From Tyto alba (taxonomy: Eukaryota; Chordata; Aves; Strigiformes; Tytonidae), in NCBI RefSeq assembly GCF_018691265.1, contig NW_024881329.1:3906001-3970000 (forward strand): a stretch of DNA of 64,000 bases. The letters run 5' to 3'. Below the pieces are notes generated by a model, which ran no database searches, was not told the DNA's origin, and saw only the letters and a program-made list of their open reading frames with translations. This document shows, in pieces, positions 40,760-52,097 of this stretch. The stretch's first letter is position 1, and every line of letters starts with the position of its first letter. The translations under genes were made by a program, and so were the position numbers.

Positions 40760-42879
40760 GGAAGAGTATGTTTTTATGATGAAAGTATAAGCTCTTTCCA
40801 GCTTTCTGTTTTCTGAGTTCATTTTCTACTTCAGCATGCTTTTTACTGAAGAGATTGAACAATTTTTAAACATTAAATATACCGTCAATTAAGATAAAAG
40901 GTAATAGTTTTGTGTCGTTAACATTTATGTTATTGGCATTGAAATTCTTCCTACAGTTAAGAGAAAGTGGCACAGAGTTTAGGCCTAGAAGAAACTTAGA
41001 TTTTATTTCTTTTTTTTTTTTTTAATATAATCTTTTGAGTACGAGACTTAACTTTTGTCTGCTAGTGTTTTGTGGCTCTTGTGAGAAAGAAAAAGAAAAA
41101 TACCTCAGCTTTTGATTCTGAAGATGGTCTTCACAGAGAACAAATGGTTCAAATAGTTCAAAGTGGTTCTAGCATTTTAATTTTTTTTTTTTCTGAGTAT
41201 CTTCCTTTGTTAAGAAGGCCAAGACAGAGACTTGTGATCTGGACATTGGCGTGTTTTCATCCTTTTGACGAATCAGATGGGATTGATGTCTGTAAAGGAT
41301 GCCTGGTGATAGCTCTACAGTCTATTAGTGAAGTCTGCAGAGAGAAGTGAAAAATTTGGCTTTAAGCCTCAGCAGTGTCCCCTGATCTGACCCAGAGCGG
41401 GGTCGGCTGGTGGAGAGGACGTGTGCGTGGTGGACTCATGCACTTTACTCCTTTTCCTCTGCTGGACCTGCAGATAGACCTGTCCAGGGACTCCCTTGCT
41501 GCAGCGTTTCCTTTCTGTCACTCCACTGACAGCTGAAGTTGAGAATCCCAGCTTTCATTTAAAGTCAGCTTCTCTGCATGTTAGACCGTAGTAAAAAAGG
41601 CCAAATGTGAGTGGTTTGAAAGCTCAGGAAGCACGAATAGAAATGAAAATTGCCCTCCCCCTTTCAATTAGGTGACAGTATAATTAGTAGCTGGAGCAAG
41701 GAGCTTCCTCTGAATCTGACCCCAGGTGTTTCCGTGGTTCTGCTGTGCGGAGCAGAGCCGCGCTGGCAGATAACATGAGTCCTTCTGATCTGCCTCATTG
41801 CAAAATCAGCTGTGTTGGTGTGAGACGCTGCTGGTCGTAACATCTTCACTTGTTCCAGCTGTTTGCAAAGCAATTCCTTGTCAACTCCCTTGGCGTGTAT
41901 AGGAGAATTGTGTTGAACGTAAACGTGATGTTAAAGGGATTTAATTTGGTTCAGAAGGTTGCGTGAATGTGCTTTTAGTCCACCTTAAATTCTGCTTTAT
42001 GTCTGTTCTGAAGAGGTCTGAGGGAGCTGCATTAGATGCTTCTAAAGTGGAAATAAGATTGTCTGTCAGGGACAGCTGAACCAGTATAATGAAATGGGCT
42101 TGAAAGAAGGGGGGAAGAAAAAAAAAAAAAGGGCAAGCCTGTTATTGTTTGGTATAGGGGAGGTCGGAGGTCTGAGCTGAAGAATGATGCTAGGAAGGAT
42201 TGAAGTGGTGATATGGAAGGGAAGTGTGCAAAGAACATGAAGGGAAAGATGAGTTACTTTTTGTTTTTGTGTGTGCTAAAAATCGAGTACTTCTAGAACG
42301 GAGCTGTAGTTTCCCTTTAAAATCTGTAGAGGACAGCATTGGACCACTCTGTGACCTGTGTGGGGTGGCTGGAGTCAGACCTTGGCCGGTGTCCTGAAGT
42401 AGGTAAAAATATCTTTTGGAAGAAGAGAACTATTAATAAAGAGATGGTTTTTCACATGGACTTGGGGAATTTTATACAAGTAATCAACAAAAATAATTCT
42501 GGGAGAGAGGGGTGGAAGAAAATAGCTGTGTAAATGTTGCTGCCAGAGACAGCTCTGGCCACTTTGTGGTTGTAGCCACAAAATTCATGCTGTTTAGCCT
42601 ACCTGATTTCTCATCATGTGGATGGCTTTTAGAAAAAAGTGAGAATAATTAAAGCTTTCAGTGAAATGAATTGGACAACTATTTGCATGGAGGAGGAAGA
42701 AATAGATACTAAACTTGTTAACACAGTGAAAGATTTATAGTGGGCTATGTCCTTCCAGGTATGCTCTTGCTATTGGCTTAGATATTTCCTTTCTGGAGGG
42801 GGAAGTTGTTTATTTGCCAAAACGTCTCTAAAAGTGCCACCAAAAATGACTTTTAGTCCTATGCGATAAGAATAAGCAG

Positions 42880-42882
<3 letters not shown>

Positions 42883-42910
<28 letters not shown>
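42883..42910. repeat. T28 homopolymer
   Basis: Second-longest homopolymer in the window. No element body was identified beside it. Confidence 0.9.
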
Positions 42911-42914
<4 letters not shown>

Positions 42915-44300
42915 GAAAAACCTCCTCCTTTTACAGGTATTGCATACATTTCTTCTAGCACATTTAAAAGTTCGGGGTTTTAATTCTTATTCTAGTCTGC
43001 TACACTGGAATGTATATTTGATAAAGATAAGCTTGGATGCAGAAAACTGGTTTCTTCTAAGAGGTATGAGAACCAATAAATAAAAAAATTCCTCCTCTTG
43101 GATTTCTGAACCTGGAGTTCTGTGGTGGCATACCTGAACACTGTCACTTAAAATAAAGCCTGAAGCTATGTCACTGTGAGTAAAGGAACCAGAATTTCGC
43201 ATTTATCCCCACAGAACATTGGGATGAGCTGGCTGTGAAGCACCAACCACTTACTGGAGCTCAAACTGAAGACTAAGGCTCTGGGAGGAGAGACCTTCCC
43301 CCAGCTCGGGGTGGAGCTGGTGACCAGTTGCTGGCCAGCATGAACCACTGGTGATAGACTGGTTTGTGGCACGCTGGCGGTGTGGGGTGTTGGCCAAAGG
43401 CCGAAATGAGCAGAGTGCCAAGCTGCCCTTTTGTGCTCAGCAAGCTCCCCAGCTTCCCAGATATGAACTATGGTAGTGTGACAGTTTTCAAAAAACATTG
43501 CTCTTCTGTTGTATGCAGCATTTTGAAAAATAGGGGGATACGTGCTCCAGAGGTGCGGGTAGTTCACCTGTTCTCAAGAGTTTGTGTTTGCTCTCATAAG
43601 TCACATAGTAGTATACAAGTGGTTTTTTTCTTCATTTTTTAGTATAGCTGCATTCCAATAAATTCTGTTCAAAGGTGCATCTAAGAAAATACCATCACTG
43701 AAGGAAGTATGTTTCATTCACTGTTACATCTATTCACTTTCATCAGGCTACCTACTTAGGGCTTAAAGTTTGAATAAACTTTTGTGGGGAGTAAATCCAT
43801 GTCAAAGTCAGAGCATTTGCTTGGCAGACTCTAAAAGAAACATGGTAAATGTATTTTATATGAAATACACGTTTTTCAATATTTACTATTTTAGTAAACA
43901 AGCAGAGTAATATGAATTCCATCTTGGGAAAAAAAAAAAAATGTAAACGTGTGAAATACTGGTACATAGTAGAGCCAAGCAGTGCAAAGAAAGATTTTTA
44001 AATTTAGGGTTTATCTGGATTAGTGCGTAATGTTTGCAGTGACAGGTGTTTCCTTTATGCTTTGCCCAAATGTCTGGAAAGTAGTTTGTCCTTAAGTGCT
44101 ACATTCAGTGTGTATCTCAATTTCAGTATAACTGGAGGGTCTATGGCTTTGTTAGGTCCTTGTTTTCACATCTGACCTCAGCCAGCTGGAGTCTATTGTT
44201 TTAAGCGTAATGTAACAGCTGACATAACATAACGGATACCGAGCTGAAAAACTGAAACAGGGCAGTGAACTGATGCAAAGAGAGGGGAAAGGGAGAAGTT

Positions 44301-44318
44301 GGGAGGGAGGGACAGGGG
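44301..44318 (+). other. Quadruplex-type G-run motif
   Basis: GGGAGGGAGGGACAGGGG has four G-runs with loops of 1, 1 and 3 bases on the plus strand. No promoter is recognised nearby. Confidence 0.55.
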
Positions 44319-46300
44319 CCAAACTAGCTTCATGATTCAAAGTGGAAGCTTGCTAGCTTGTTTCCCCTGGGGGGAATTAGCTAGGAAATAATGGGATGAG
44401 TCTGTTGAAGTTCTATTTGCAATTGATTACGTATGATAGACTGCTGAGCCAGATCTGAGTTTGCCAGCTGTCACTAGCTGGTGGCTCTTGAATGGCTTTA
44501 AGTGGCCCTTGGTAGGCAAAACTGGAATAAACTCTGCAGGTGTAGTGTAATTGTAGTGCAGAAGAGCAGTGAGTGCCAGTGTCTTAGAAGAAAGGAGGTT
44601 CCAGAAGTTGGTAGAGAGAAAAGAACTTAAATTGAATGCATTAAGAATTTTATTTTGCAATATTGGATTAAGTGACTTAAATTAACTGGCTAAAAAACAA
44701 AAGCAACCGGACTTCTTGGTGGCTTTCTTTTTCTTGGCAGTTTCTGACATAAGCTTCTATGAGTTCATTTTCTAAAAACTTCATTATTTCTCAACTTCTG
44801 TGTTTGATGGTAGGAAAGCCCATCTCAGCATTGAGCGCTGACTGCTCTTGGGAGGAGAATGAGTAAATGAACATCCTGTTAGAAACTTGCCACACCATGA
44901 AAAAAGTGACAAACGTCGCACTTTGAGCATAGAGAAGCAACAAGAAGGTGTAGAAATCACTCTGTTATTTCTTCATATGTATTTCTGAATGCTTCTTTAC
45001 ATGTATATATTACTATATATAGAACATATTTCTATTTTTAGCAATGATTAGAAAAAGTGCTTCTAGCTGGATTTCATTTGTATTGAGTAGAGCCTCTGGC
45101 AACTCCACCCTCCTGAGAGTTTATTCCATGGTTTTAGGACGGGGCTGGGGAAGTCAAGACTCCATATGCTGGCTTTTTTTACGTATATGGGTATAGGCAG
45201 CCAAATTAGGTTCTACATTTATAAGTGAAGTTTTTATGGCATGAGACTTGCAATTGTGCAGCATGTTTAACTTTGTGCATATGAGTAGTCATCGTGACTT
45301 CAGCGAAGCTTCCTGTGTGCATAAATATTAACAGGATCGGGGCGTAATAGGAAGGGTTTCTTGAACAGTGTCTGTTTGTACTTAGGGATAACCTCGGAAT
45401 CATGAGAGTTTGATTGATGTAACTATAAGCAGTATTTATCTCACATTTAATATTTTAAGTTTATTTTTCTCTAGTTTACTTTTATTTTGGTAGTATGAAA
45501 AATGTCAGCACGACTGAAGCATCAGTTCTGTTAGCGTTGCACAAAGAGTCTAGGGTTGCTCCTGGTGTAACGTGGGGCCCCTTCCTATTTTATCTCAGTA
45601 ATCAGAAAGGTCTTGCGAAAGAGTTTTAGAGCTGTTGGTTCAGTAATACATAGCGTGGACATTTACACTTTATCTCAGCTTATAAAACGAGTTTAAGTTT
45701 GCTGTAGAGCTTAGAACCGGGTGTTTGTACTGAGCTGCTGGAGGAGTCTCGCCAGCCCAGAGAGCTGCCGCGTGCTGGGTTTTCTGCTCCGCGTTCCTGG
45801 CGTGCCCTGTGCCCTGCCTGCACACAAGGATGGGGACCGTGTGCCCTGGCAGCCACGGCCTCAGAGGCTGTGCCATGGAGCAACTTGTGTGGGTTTCTCT
45901 GGATTGCTTCTAGGGACCAACCGTTGGGACAGATGTCCTAAAACTTCGGCTATCCAAATTGTCCCTTGATTTTCGGGACCTGTACCTTAGTGTGTTGTTT
46001 ACGTCGGGTATTTCCACCTAACCCATCGAACACGAGCATGTTTTTAAGGTGATGGGGAATCAAGAATTGTTATTAGCTCTCAGAAACAGCAGGACTTTGA
46101 AGAACTAACAAAATAACCAAAGTGCCTCTTTTCCCATCCAGCCTGTGAAAGCAAGCTGCGTACTCCCTCACTCTGATGGTTTCCCTTAGGCGAATGACGC
46201 TGAGGCTGACCCTTTTTTCCCTCCAGTATGCTGTTAACATCCTTATTAAGGCACCTTTCAGAAACACTCCTTTTCCTTGTTGTTTCTGTCAGCTTGGCAG

Positions 46301-46381
46301 GATGCGTTTACAGGTGGAATGGACACAAAAGGAGTTGATTTACTTGTCCTTTACCCCTCTGCAGCTTTTCCCCAGATCAAG
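46301..46381 (+). other. Candidate 81-base symmetric exon
   Basis: A pyrimidine-rich tract (46270-46290) ends in TTGGCAG at 46300. It is followed by 81 bases, exactly 27 codons, with no stop in one frame: DAFTGGMDTKGVDLLVLYPSAAFPQIK. The segment ends AAG|GTGAGA, close to an ideal splice donor. Both ends fall in the same phase, so inclusion would not shift a reading frame, as is common for alternatively spliced cassette exons. I do not recognise the peptide and see no partner exons, so the product is unknown. A chance match of acceptor, open frame and donor in 64 kb is quite possible. Confidence 0.2.
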
Positions 46382-46685
46382 GTGAGAAAGGACGTCTGCT
46401 GTAGAGCTAATCTGACTATTCCACGGCTCCCTGCAGCAGGGTGCATACAGTGTATTTAGATGTTGTTTTGGCTGCAGTGTTGCAGAGCAGTTTTAAATCA
46501 GAATCTGTCCATATGATGCCTGACCTCCATCTGGCCTACAGACATGGAGCTTGACAGCTACCTTCCAGGAGCTGCTCCAAGTCATTGGTTAGTATATGAA
46601 ACTCAGAACGAGTTACACTTTGAAGCCAGGGCAGGGGAAAAGGGAGGAGAGAAAATTAAATATTTACTAATCTTACTTCTGTAAT

Positions 46686-46800
46686 ACCTTACAAACATGA
46701 ATGTACTTAACCTTGGAGCGTTCTTGGGAGGTGAGTATTAGCAGTTTTATGAGTAAAATGGAGTGACCCATAGCTTTTCCACCCAAACTTGGCTTTGTGA
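46686..46800 (-). mobile_element. Possible MIR/L2-type repeat relic
   Basis: The plus strand reads like a reverse-oriented MIR or L2 tail: CTTACAAACATGAATGTACTTAACC, then GGGAGGTGAGTATTA, then a stretch resembling 'ccccattttacagatgagg' in altered form, then AAAATGGAGTGACC. The order fits the ancient SINE/LINE2 tail but divergence is high and several words are missing. It is less certain than the copy at 17008. Confidence 0.35.
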
Positions 46801-47484
46801 GATAAATCCTTCAGAGAACCCGGGCTGCACTTTCAAGAATGGGTTTTGGGCTGCATACACTGGCACTGCCACCTGAAGAAATGGTCCTGCCTCTCCATTC
46901 CTTGTGCCAACACAATCATTTGTGCAGCTATGTTGTAAACTGCCTTGGAGAACCCAGATGGGTTCAGACTAACCTTTTTTTTGGCCAGATGAGATTGCTT
47001 CTTTTGGCAGCAGCGCTGGCTTGAAGTGTTTATGGAACTGTAGAGTGAGATTTGTTAGCTTTTGATAGCTAAAAGTGTGATGGAAACTTTATCCGCAACA
47101 CAATTTATAAGCAAACTTGTGCGCTATCCTTCTGAGAAAGGATATTATTGTTGTTGCTGCTTACCTTACAGCCCATACAAAGGGCCCTGCCTGTAAGATC
47201 AAGTACAACACCTAGCAGAGCGGTTCCCATCCTCACAGACCTTGCAGCCTCAACAGGCAACGTGGTGAAAGGGTGAGTGGAAGGATGTGCGAGTAGCCTC
47301 TTGCACAGCCAGGCACGGAAGCAGGGAAAGGACACAACTTACACGAGTCCCAGCTTTGGCCTGCTCCAAGCATTCAGGTTCAGTGATGAGCCTCAGCAAT
47401 CATAACACCGGTTAAAAGAAATCTAGAAGAAAAAAGAAATATACTTGATTCCTTGCCTCTTTTCTTAAGTTAGAACTTTGAAAG

Positions 47485-47512
47485 TTTTTTTTTTTTATAT
47501 ATATATATATAT
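47485..47512. repeat. T12 tract followed by (TA)n
   Basis: A 12-T run passes directly into about eight TA dinucleotides, a simple AT-rich microsatellite. Confidence 0.85.
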
Positions 47513-48389
47513 GAAAACTGAGATTTTGGCCCCTATTTTAGATACTTAGCTCTGTTTGTGCCTCTCTTGTATCATTTTGACTGAATAATGAATTAAATAG
47601 CATTTCATGTTTACTGTGCATCTGTTTTGCTGCAGCACAGCAGGATATCAGCCTGACAGCTGATGGAGACCAACTTGACTGAAATTAATTTTATCCTGCA
47701 GGTCTAGGCATGCCTACTGTAATCCAGAGCCAGTTATTGAACTCGAATTGGCAGCTAGGCTGTCTCTACAAACAAAAGCTGTTTTGTTCAAACTCAGCTA
47801 GAACAGACAGGGTGTAGATAGGGTTGCAGAAGCGTGTCTCTCTGGAAAAGCTTAAGAAGCAGTCATCTGCTAGCTCTTCGCTGCTGCCCCTCTGCGGGGT
47901 TGTGCTCTGCCCAGAGTTGGATTGTGCCGCGTTTGCTCCCGTAGTCTGCCGTGGTGCCGAGCTGCCCCAGGAAGCTTTGTTTACCACCAAAGGTGGTTAA
48001 GACTAACTTGGTTAGATCGAAGAGGGCTACGAGCGCTTCCAAAATGGATTAGCATTGTTCAGCTTTGTGGGTGGTAATCTCCAAGATGAGAGGTGCAGTA
48101 ATGAGGAGCTGGGTGTGGTAATATCTTCCATCTCTTACTGTCTTTGAAGTGATCACGAGCACGTGGTTGCACGCATCAGTATAGCCTAGCCCTATAGGGT
48201 GTAATTGTACTATTATGTCGTTGCTATTATTAATACAATAACAGGCACATTTGGATTTGAATTACTCCATCTATTTTTATCAAAAGAAAAGAAAAGACAA
48301 CCAAGCCCCACATATCTCTACACCGGATACCAGTACTACACGTGTGTGTAGGCTGAGGTAGCAACTTACCTTATAGATTCCTAGTGCAC

Positions 48390-48412
48390 GTGTGTGTGTG
48401 TGTGTGTGTGTA
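48390..48412. repeat. (TG)n microsatellite
   Basis: About eleven TG/GT dinucleotides in a row, followed by TATA. A shorter TGTGTG word precedes it near 48345. Confidence 0.9.
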
Positions 48413-48989
48413 TAGATATAAAAAAATGTGAAAAAAGCTGCTTGGGTATGAGTGGGATTTTTCAGACATACTGACGGGTCTTTTCATACTTGCATGTTAG
48501 GATCCAGCTTATTAGCAAAACAGTTAAATATTTAATTGCTATGAGTCATGTGCCTTTTTAAAGCAAACAGAGTTAAGAAGGATGTAAGGAAAAAATTCTT
48601 TCCTTAGTCCCAATTCTGAACTGAAAGCTTAGTGGGTTGCTATCTCATCCACAAGGAAAAAAATGCAAGAAAACGAGGGGGAGTATACTGACTGTATTGA
48701 AGTCAAACTTTCCACTGGTGTGCACTTACAAATACATTTGTGATACAGTGGGTAAGGTGGAGGGAATAGATTTGGGATCTTGTAGACCTTGAAAGCACAA
48801 CAAGGTTTGCAGCAGTAATCAAAATGAGTAACTGTTTGTAAATAAAGACCTATTTTTATATTTTGGTAATGAAATGAGGAAATTTCATGTTAAAATATTG
48901 GAAAAATTCTTTCAAGTAGTATAGCTATAACATGACTTTTCCTCTTTTTTTTTTTTCCTTAATTGATTATGTCAGGTTAATGGCCAGTG

Positions 48990-49345
48990 AGAGTCAGAGG
49001 TGAGAAGCTCAGCCATGCGTCAAGTCACACAAAAATGCGCATTGTGGCCGTTCTGTCAAACGCCAAATCCCAAAACAAACAGGCAGCCTGTCAATCTTTA
49101 CTTTCTCAAGGTCAACAAACAGCGGTTCTGAAATGCTAGTGAAGCCATTAAGAGAAAACTGTTTCGGGAGCTGATTCCGCTTTTGGAAAGCGTCTGAACT
49201 CTGGTTTCGGAGTGTTTAGACACAAGGGACCGTTAGGTTTCACGCCCCAGGCGGCTTCATTTGTTTCATAGCTTACGTGCCAGGATGTTTCCCTCTTTAA
49301 AACCAAATCATATCTTCACAGATAAATAATGAGCTCTGTGATCTG
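48990..49345. promoter_or_regulatory. Possible conserved non-coding element
   Basis: Repeat-free, mixed-composition sequence with clustered transcription-factor-like words: CTGTCAATC (PBX/MEIS-like) at 49088-49096, TCAAGGTCA (ERR/NR5A-type half-site with extension) at 49106-49114 and ACAAACA (forkhead-like) at 49115-49121, the last two abutting. The compact grouping is the reason for the call. No conservation data are available here, and the words are short enough to occur by chance. Confidence 0.25.
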
Positions 49346-51127
49346 TATCTAAATTGCCGATTTCTTCTAATTTTGTGTCTGTAATTTACTTTGCTTGGGA
49401 AGAAGAGAATAGTGTCTGCAAATACACAGGGTAAGGCTTTTACTTTTGGTCCTTTTCCCACTGCAGCGTTGCTTGTGCTCTTTGGTAGGGAGAGGGAATT
49501 GATGCCGATTCAGACAAATATCCTCTGGCACTATAGTCAGGTAACAAGCACCTAGATTTTAACATCTTTTTGACATAAGAACTCCTCAGAGCTGTGGTTC
49601 CTGTAGATTTACCTCAAATGTGTAGATTACTGCTACTTGCATCTGGTAGGGTGATCATCTGGAAAACAGCAGATGAAAAGTGGGAGACTCTGCAGCTATG
49701 CCTCTTTGAGCATAGAGTGGCATAAAAATTCAGGACAGCATCACGAATAATCTTAGTGTTAGATGTTATGGAGAGAACAGAGACAACCAGGAGAAACATT
49801 TCTTCTTTCTGATGACTGTTACTACACTCTGAGCTTTCTGTTCCTTGAAGCAGCTGTCCCTTTCTCCTTGCTCTTAAATTTGGTGTGGCATTGACAAAGT
49901 TGCTAATAGGCATTTATTTTTTCTGAATCTTCAAAGGAGATGTTGAGCTACAGGTTTTTCACAAAACCAGTTGCTTTAGAGAGTTGTAGCAAGATGACAG
50001 AGACGGTCAGTGAAATCTTTCATGCAAAGGTGGAAGAGGAAGAAATGCTACGTGGTTTAGATGAGGGATGAAGCACGTGATCAGATATTTCTTATAATTT
50101 CTGTTTTTCTCTCATCTCTTGAAACAGGGACATCTTGAGTCTTATAATACCTTAATGAATTGCAGATGTTACTCATTGTGGAACTGTATCTTCTGTCATT
50201 CCTTCCCTAGCTTGAACTTAAAAATTGTTACTAACTGAAGCAGCCTACAAGGCACAGAGAATTCAAACACAAAGAAAGCCAATGTTGATTAAAATCTGGG
50301 GGGCTTCTGCCCTTTTTGAGTTCCGAGTGACTTGTGTTGCCTTTCTGAATGCACAACGAGGCTTTCATGCACAGTTTCACTTTGCACATCAGTTTTTTAA
50401 AATTAATATCTCTTTTAATCGCTTTTCTATAAATATGAATCCCAGCTTCTATCCCAAGAGGCTTCAGGACCAGAAGAATTGTGAACATTTTAAAAGAAAA
50501 ATGGAAGTTGAGCTAGTGTGGGGCATTCTTTAAAACTGCTACTGTTTTCCCTGTTTATTCTTAGTCTTGGATGCAAGGCTGAAAACAAACAGTAAAAATC
50601 TTGGAAAAGAATTTTGTTTCCCTCTTTTCATTTTGTTTTATTTCCCAGCAAGATAACTTACATGTACCATGGGACCAGGAAAAAAAAACAATGGCATCTG
50701 ACTGACCAGCATAGCGGAAGTGATATACAGAACAAAGAAGGCTTTTTATTTTTAATCTCTTAGGTTTTTATTCATCTCAATTCATAACACAGGAAATCAA
50801 TAATTTTCAGTTGCTTTGGTATAGTATTAGGTCAAAATCAAGCAGTCCTTTTAACAAATGAGTTTACTGTAATGTTCCTGGCAGTAAGGCTAAAGTTTCA
50901 AAGCAATGTGCTTTTTACTTTGATTTATTTATTGTCAGTAACTTCTCAGGCCTTTGTTTGAATCAGGAGCCATTGTGGGCAGCCAGGAATTTAACTTTAT
51001 GTAATATAATCTATCTGTCACTTAGTACCAGTTCCCTAATAATGATGCTAACACATTCAGACTTTAGCATCTGGACCTTGCACTTGTGTTTTCAGGCACT
51101 AGGTAGGGTTTAATGTTTCAGACCTTC
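49346..51127. other. Non-coding stretch, no gene recognised
   Basis: Short frames on both strands, for example 99 codons at 49614-49913 (minus) and 102 codons at 50225-50533 (plus), the latter overlapped by an 85-codon frame on the other strand. None shows a domain or splice context. Confidence 0.6.
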
Positions 51128-51132
51128 CATGT

Positions 51133-52092
51133 TGTTCTGGCTTTGCGTGGCAAGGTTTTGGTAGCGGGGGGCTGCAAGGGCGGCTTCTGTGAGACGTCAG
51201 GAGCTTCGCCCATGTCTGATAGAGCTGGTGCCAGCCAGCTCCAAGAGGGACCTGCTGTTGGCCAAAGCTGAGCCCATCAGTGACCGTGGTAGCGCCTCTG
51301 GGGTAACATTTAAGAAGGTGGGAAAAAACCTCATGAAACTGCAACTTCAGCTGGAGAGAGGAGTGAGAATGAGTGAGAGAAACAACCTTGCAGACACCCA
51401 GGTCAGTGAGGAAGGAAGGGGAGGCACCAGAGCAGAGAGTCCCCTGCAGCCCGTGGTGAGGACCATGGGGAGGCAGGCTGTGCCCTGCACCCAGGGAGGT
51501 CCACGGGGGAGCAGATCTCCACCTGAAGCCCAGGGAGAACCCCACGCCAGAGCAGGGGGATGTGTCCAAAGGAGTCTGTGACCCTGTGGGGAACCCACGC
51601 TGGAGCAGCCTGTTCCTGAAGAGCTGCAGCCCCGTGGGAAGGACTCACATGGGAGAAGTGCGTGGAGAGCTGTCTCCTGTGGGAGGGAGCCCACGCTGGA
51701 GCAGGGAAAGAGTGTGAGGAGTCCTCCCCCTGAGGAGGAAGGAGCAGCAGAGACAACGGGTGACGAACTGACCACAGCCCTCATACCCTGCCTGCTGTGC
51801 TGTCGGGGGGGAGGAAGCAGAGAAACTGGGAGCAAAGTTAAGCCCAGGAAGAATGGAGGGGTGAGGGGAGAAGGTATTTTTAAGATTTGGTTTTATTTCT
51901 CATTATCCTAGTCTGAAATTGGGGGAAACTAGTTTAATTTATCACCGATCAAGTCAAGTGGGTTTTCCCATGACGGTGGTTGGTGAGTGATCTCTCTGTC
52001 CTTATCCGGACCCACGAGCCTTTCATTATATTCTCTTTCCCCTGTCCAGCTTTGGGGGGCACCTGGGGTCCAGCCGGGGCCAACCCACCACA
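51133..52092 (+). mobile_element. Solo LTR of an avian endogenous retrovirus (copy A)
   Basis: A 960-base LTR on the plus strand, starting TGTTCTGGCTTTGCGTGGC and ending GCCAACCCACCACA, so with TG...CA ends. The flanks are CATGT (51128-51132) and CGTGT (52093-52097), a five-base duplication with one later change. A TATA-like AACATTTAAGAAGG lies at about 51305. The middle contains recurrent units around CCCACGCTGGAGCAG, at 51541-51555 (variant), 51594-51608 and 51690-51704. No retroviral gene remains, so this is a solo LTR. Frames up to 162 codons in it reflect GC-richness. The sequence type is one I recall as abundant in non-galliform birds; the family name is left open. Confidence 0.88.
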
Positions 52093-52097
52093 CGTGT

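Larger units (their letters stand above)
37952..46300. other. Non-coding stretch, no gene recognised
   Basis: No gene is recognised in about 8 kb. The most notable frame is 152 codons on the minus strand at 38954-39412, in DNA that is not GC-rich; it carries no motif I know and has no matching splice or promoter context. The interval also holds long A and T runs at 40740-40759 and 42883-42910, a G-run motif at 44301-44318 and a GC-richer patch at about 43240-43450. Confidence 0.6.
46382..48989. other. Non-coding stretch, no gene recognised
   Basis: Short frames only. A possible MIR relic is listed at 46686-46800. An AT dinucleotide repeat following a T tract lies at 47485-47512 and a TG repeat at 48390-48412. 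The rest is unassigned. Confidence 0.6.

Noticed and set aside
51099..51835. 156-, 162- and 117-codon minus frames and a 130-codon plus frame
   Set aside because: All lie within LTR copy A; they conflict with one another and encode no retroviral protein.
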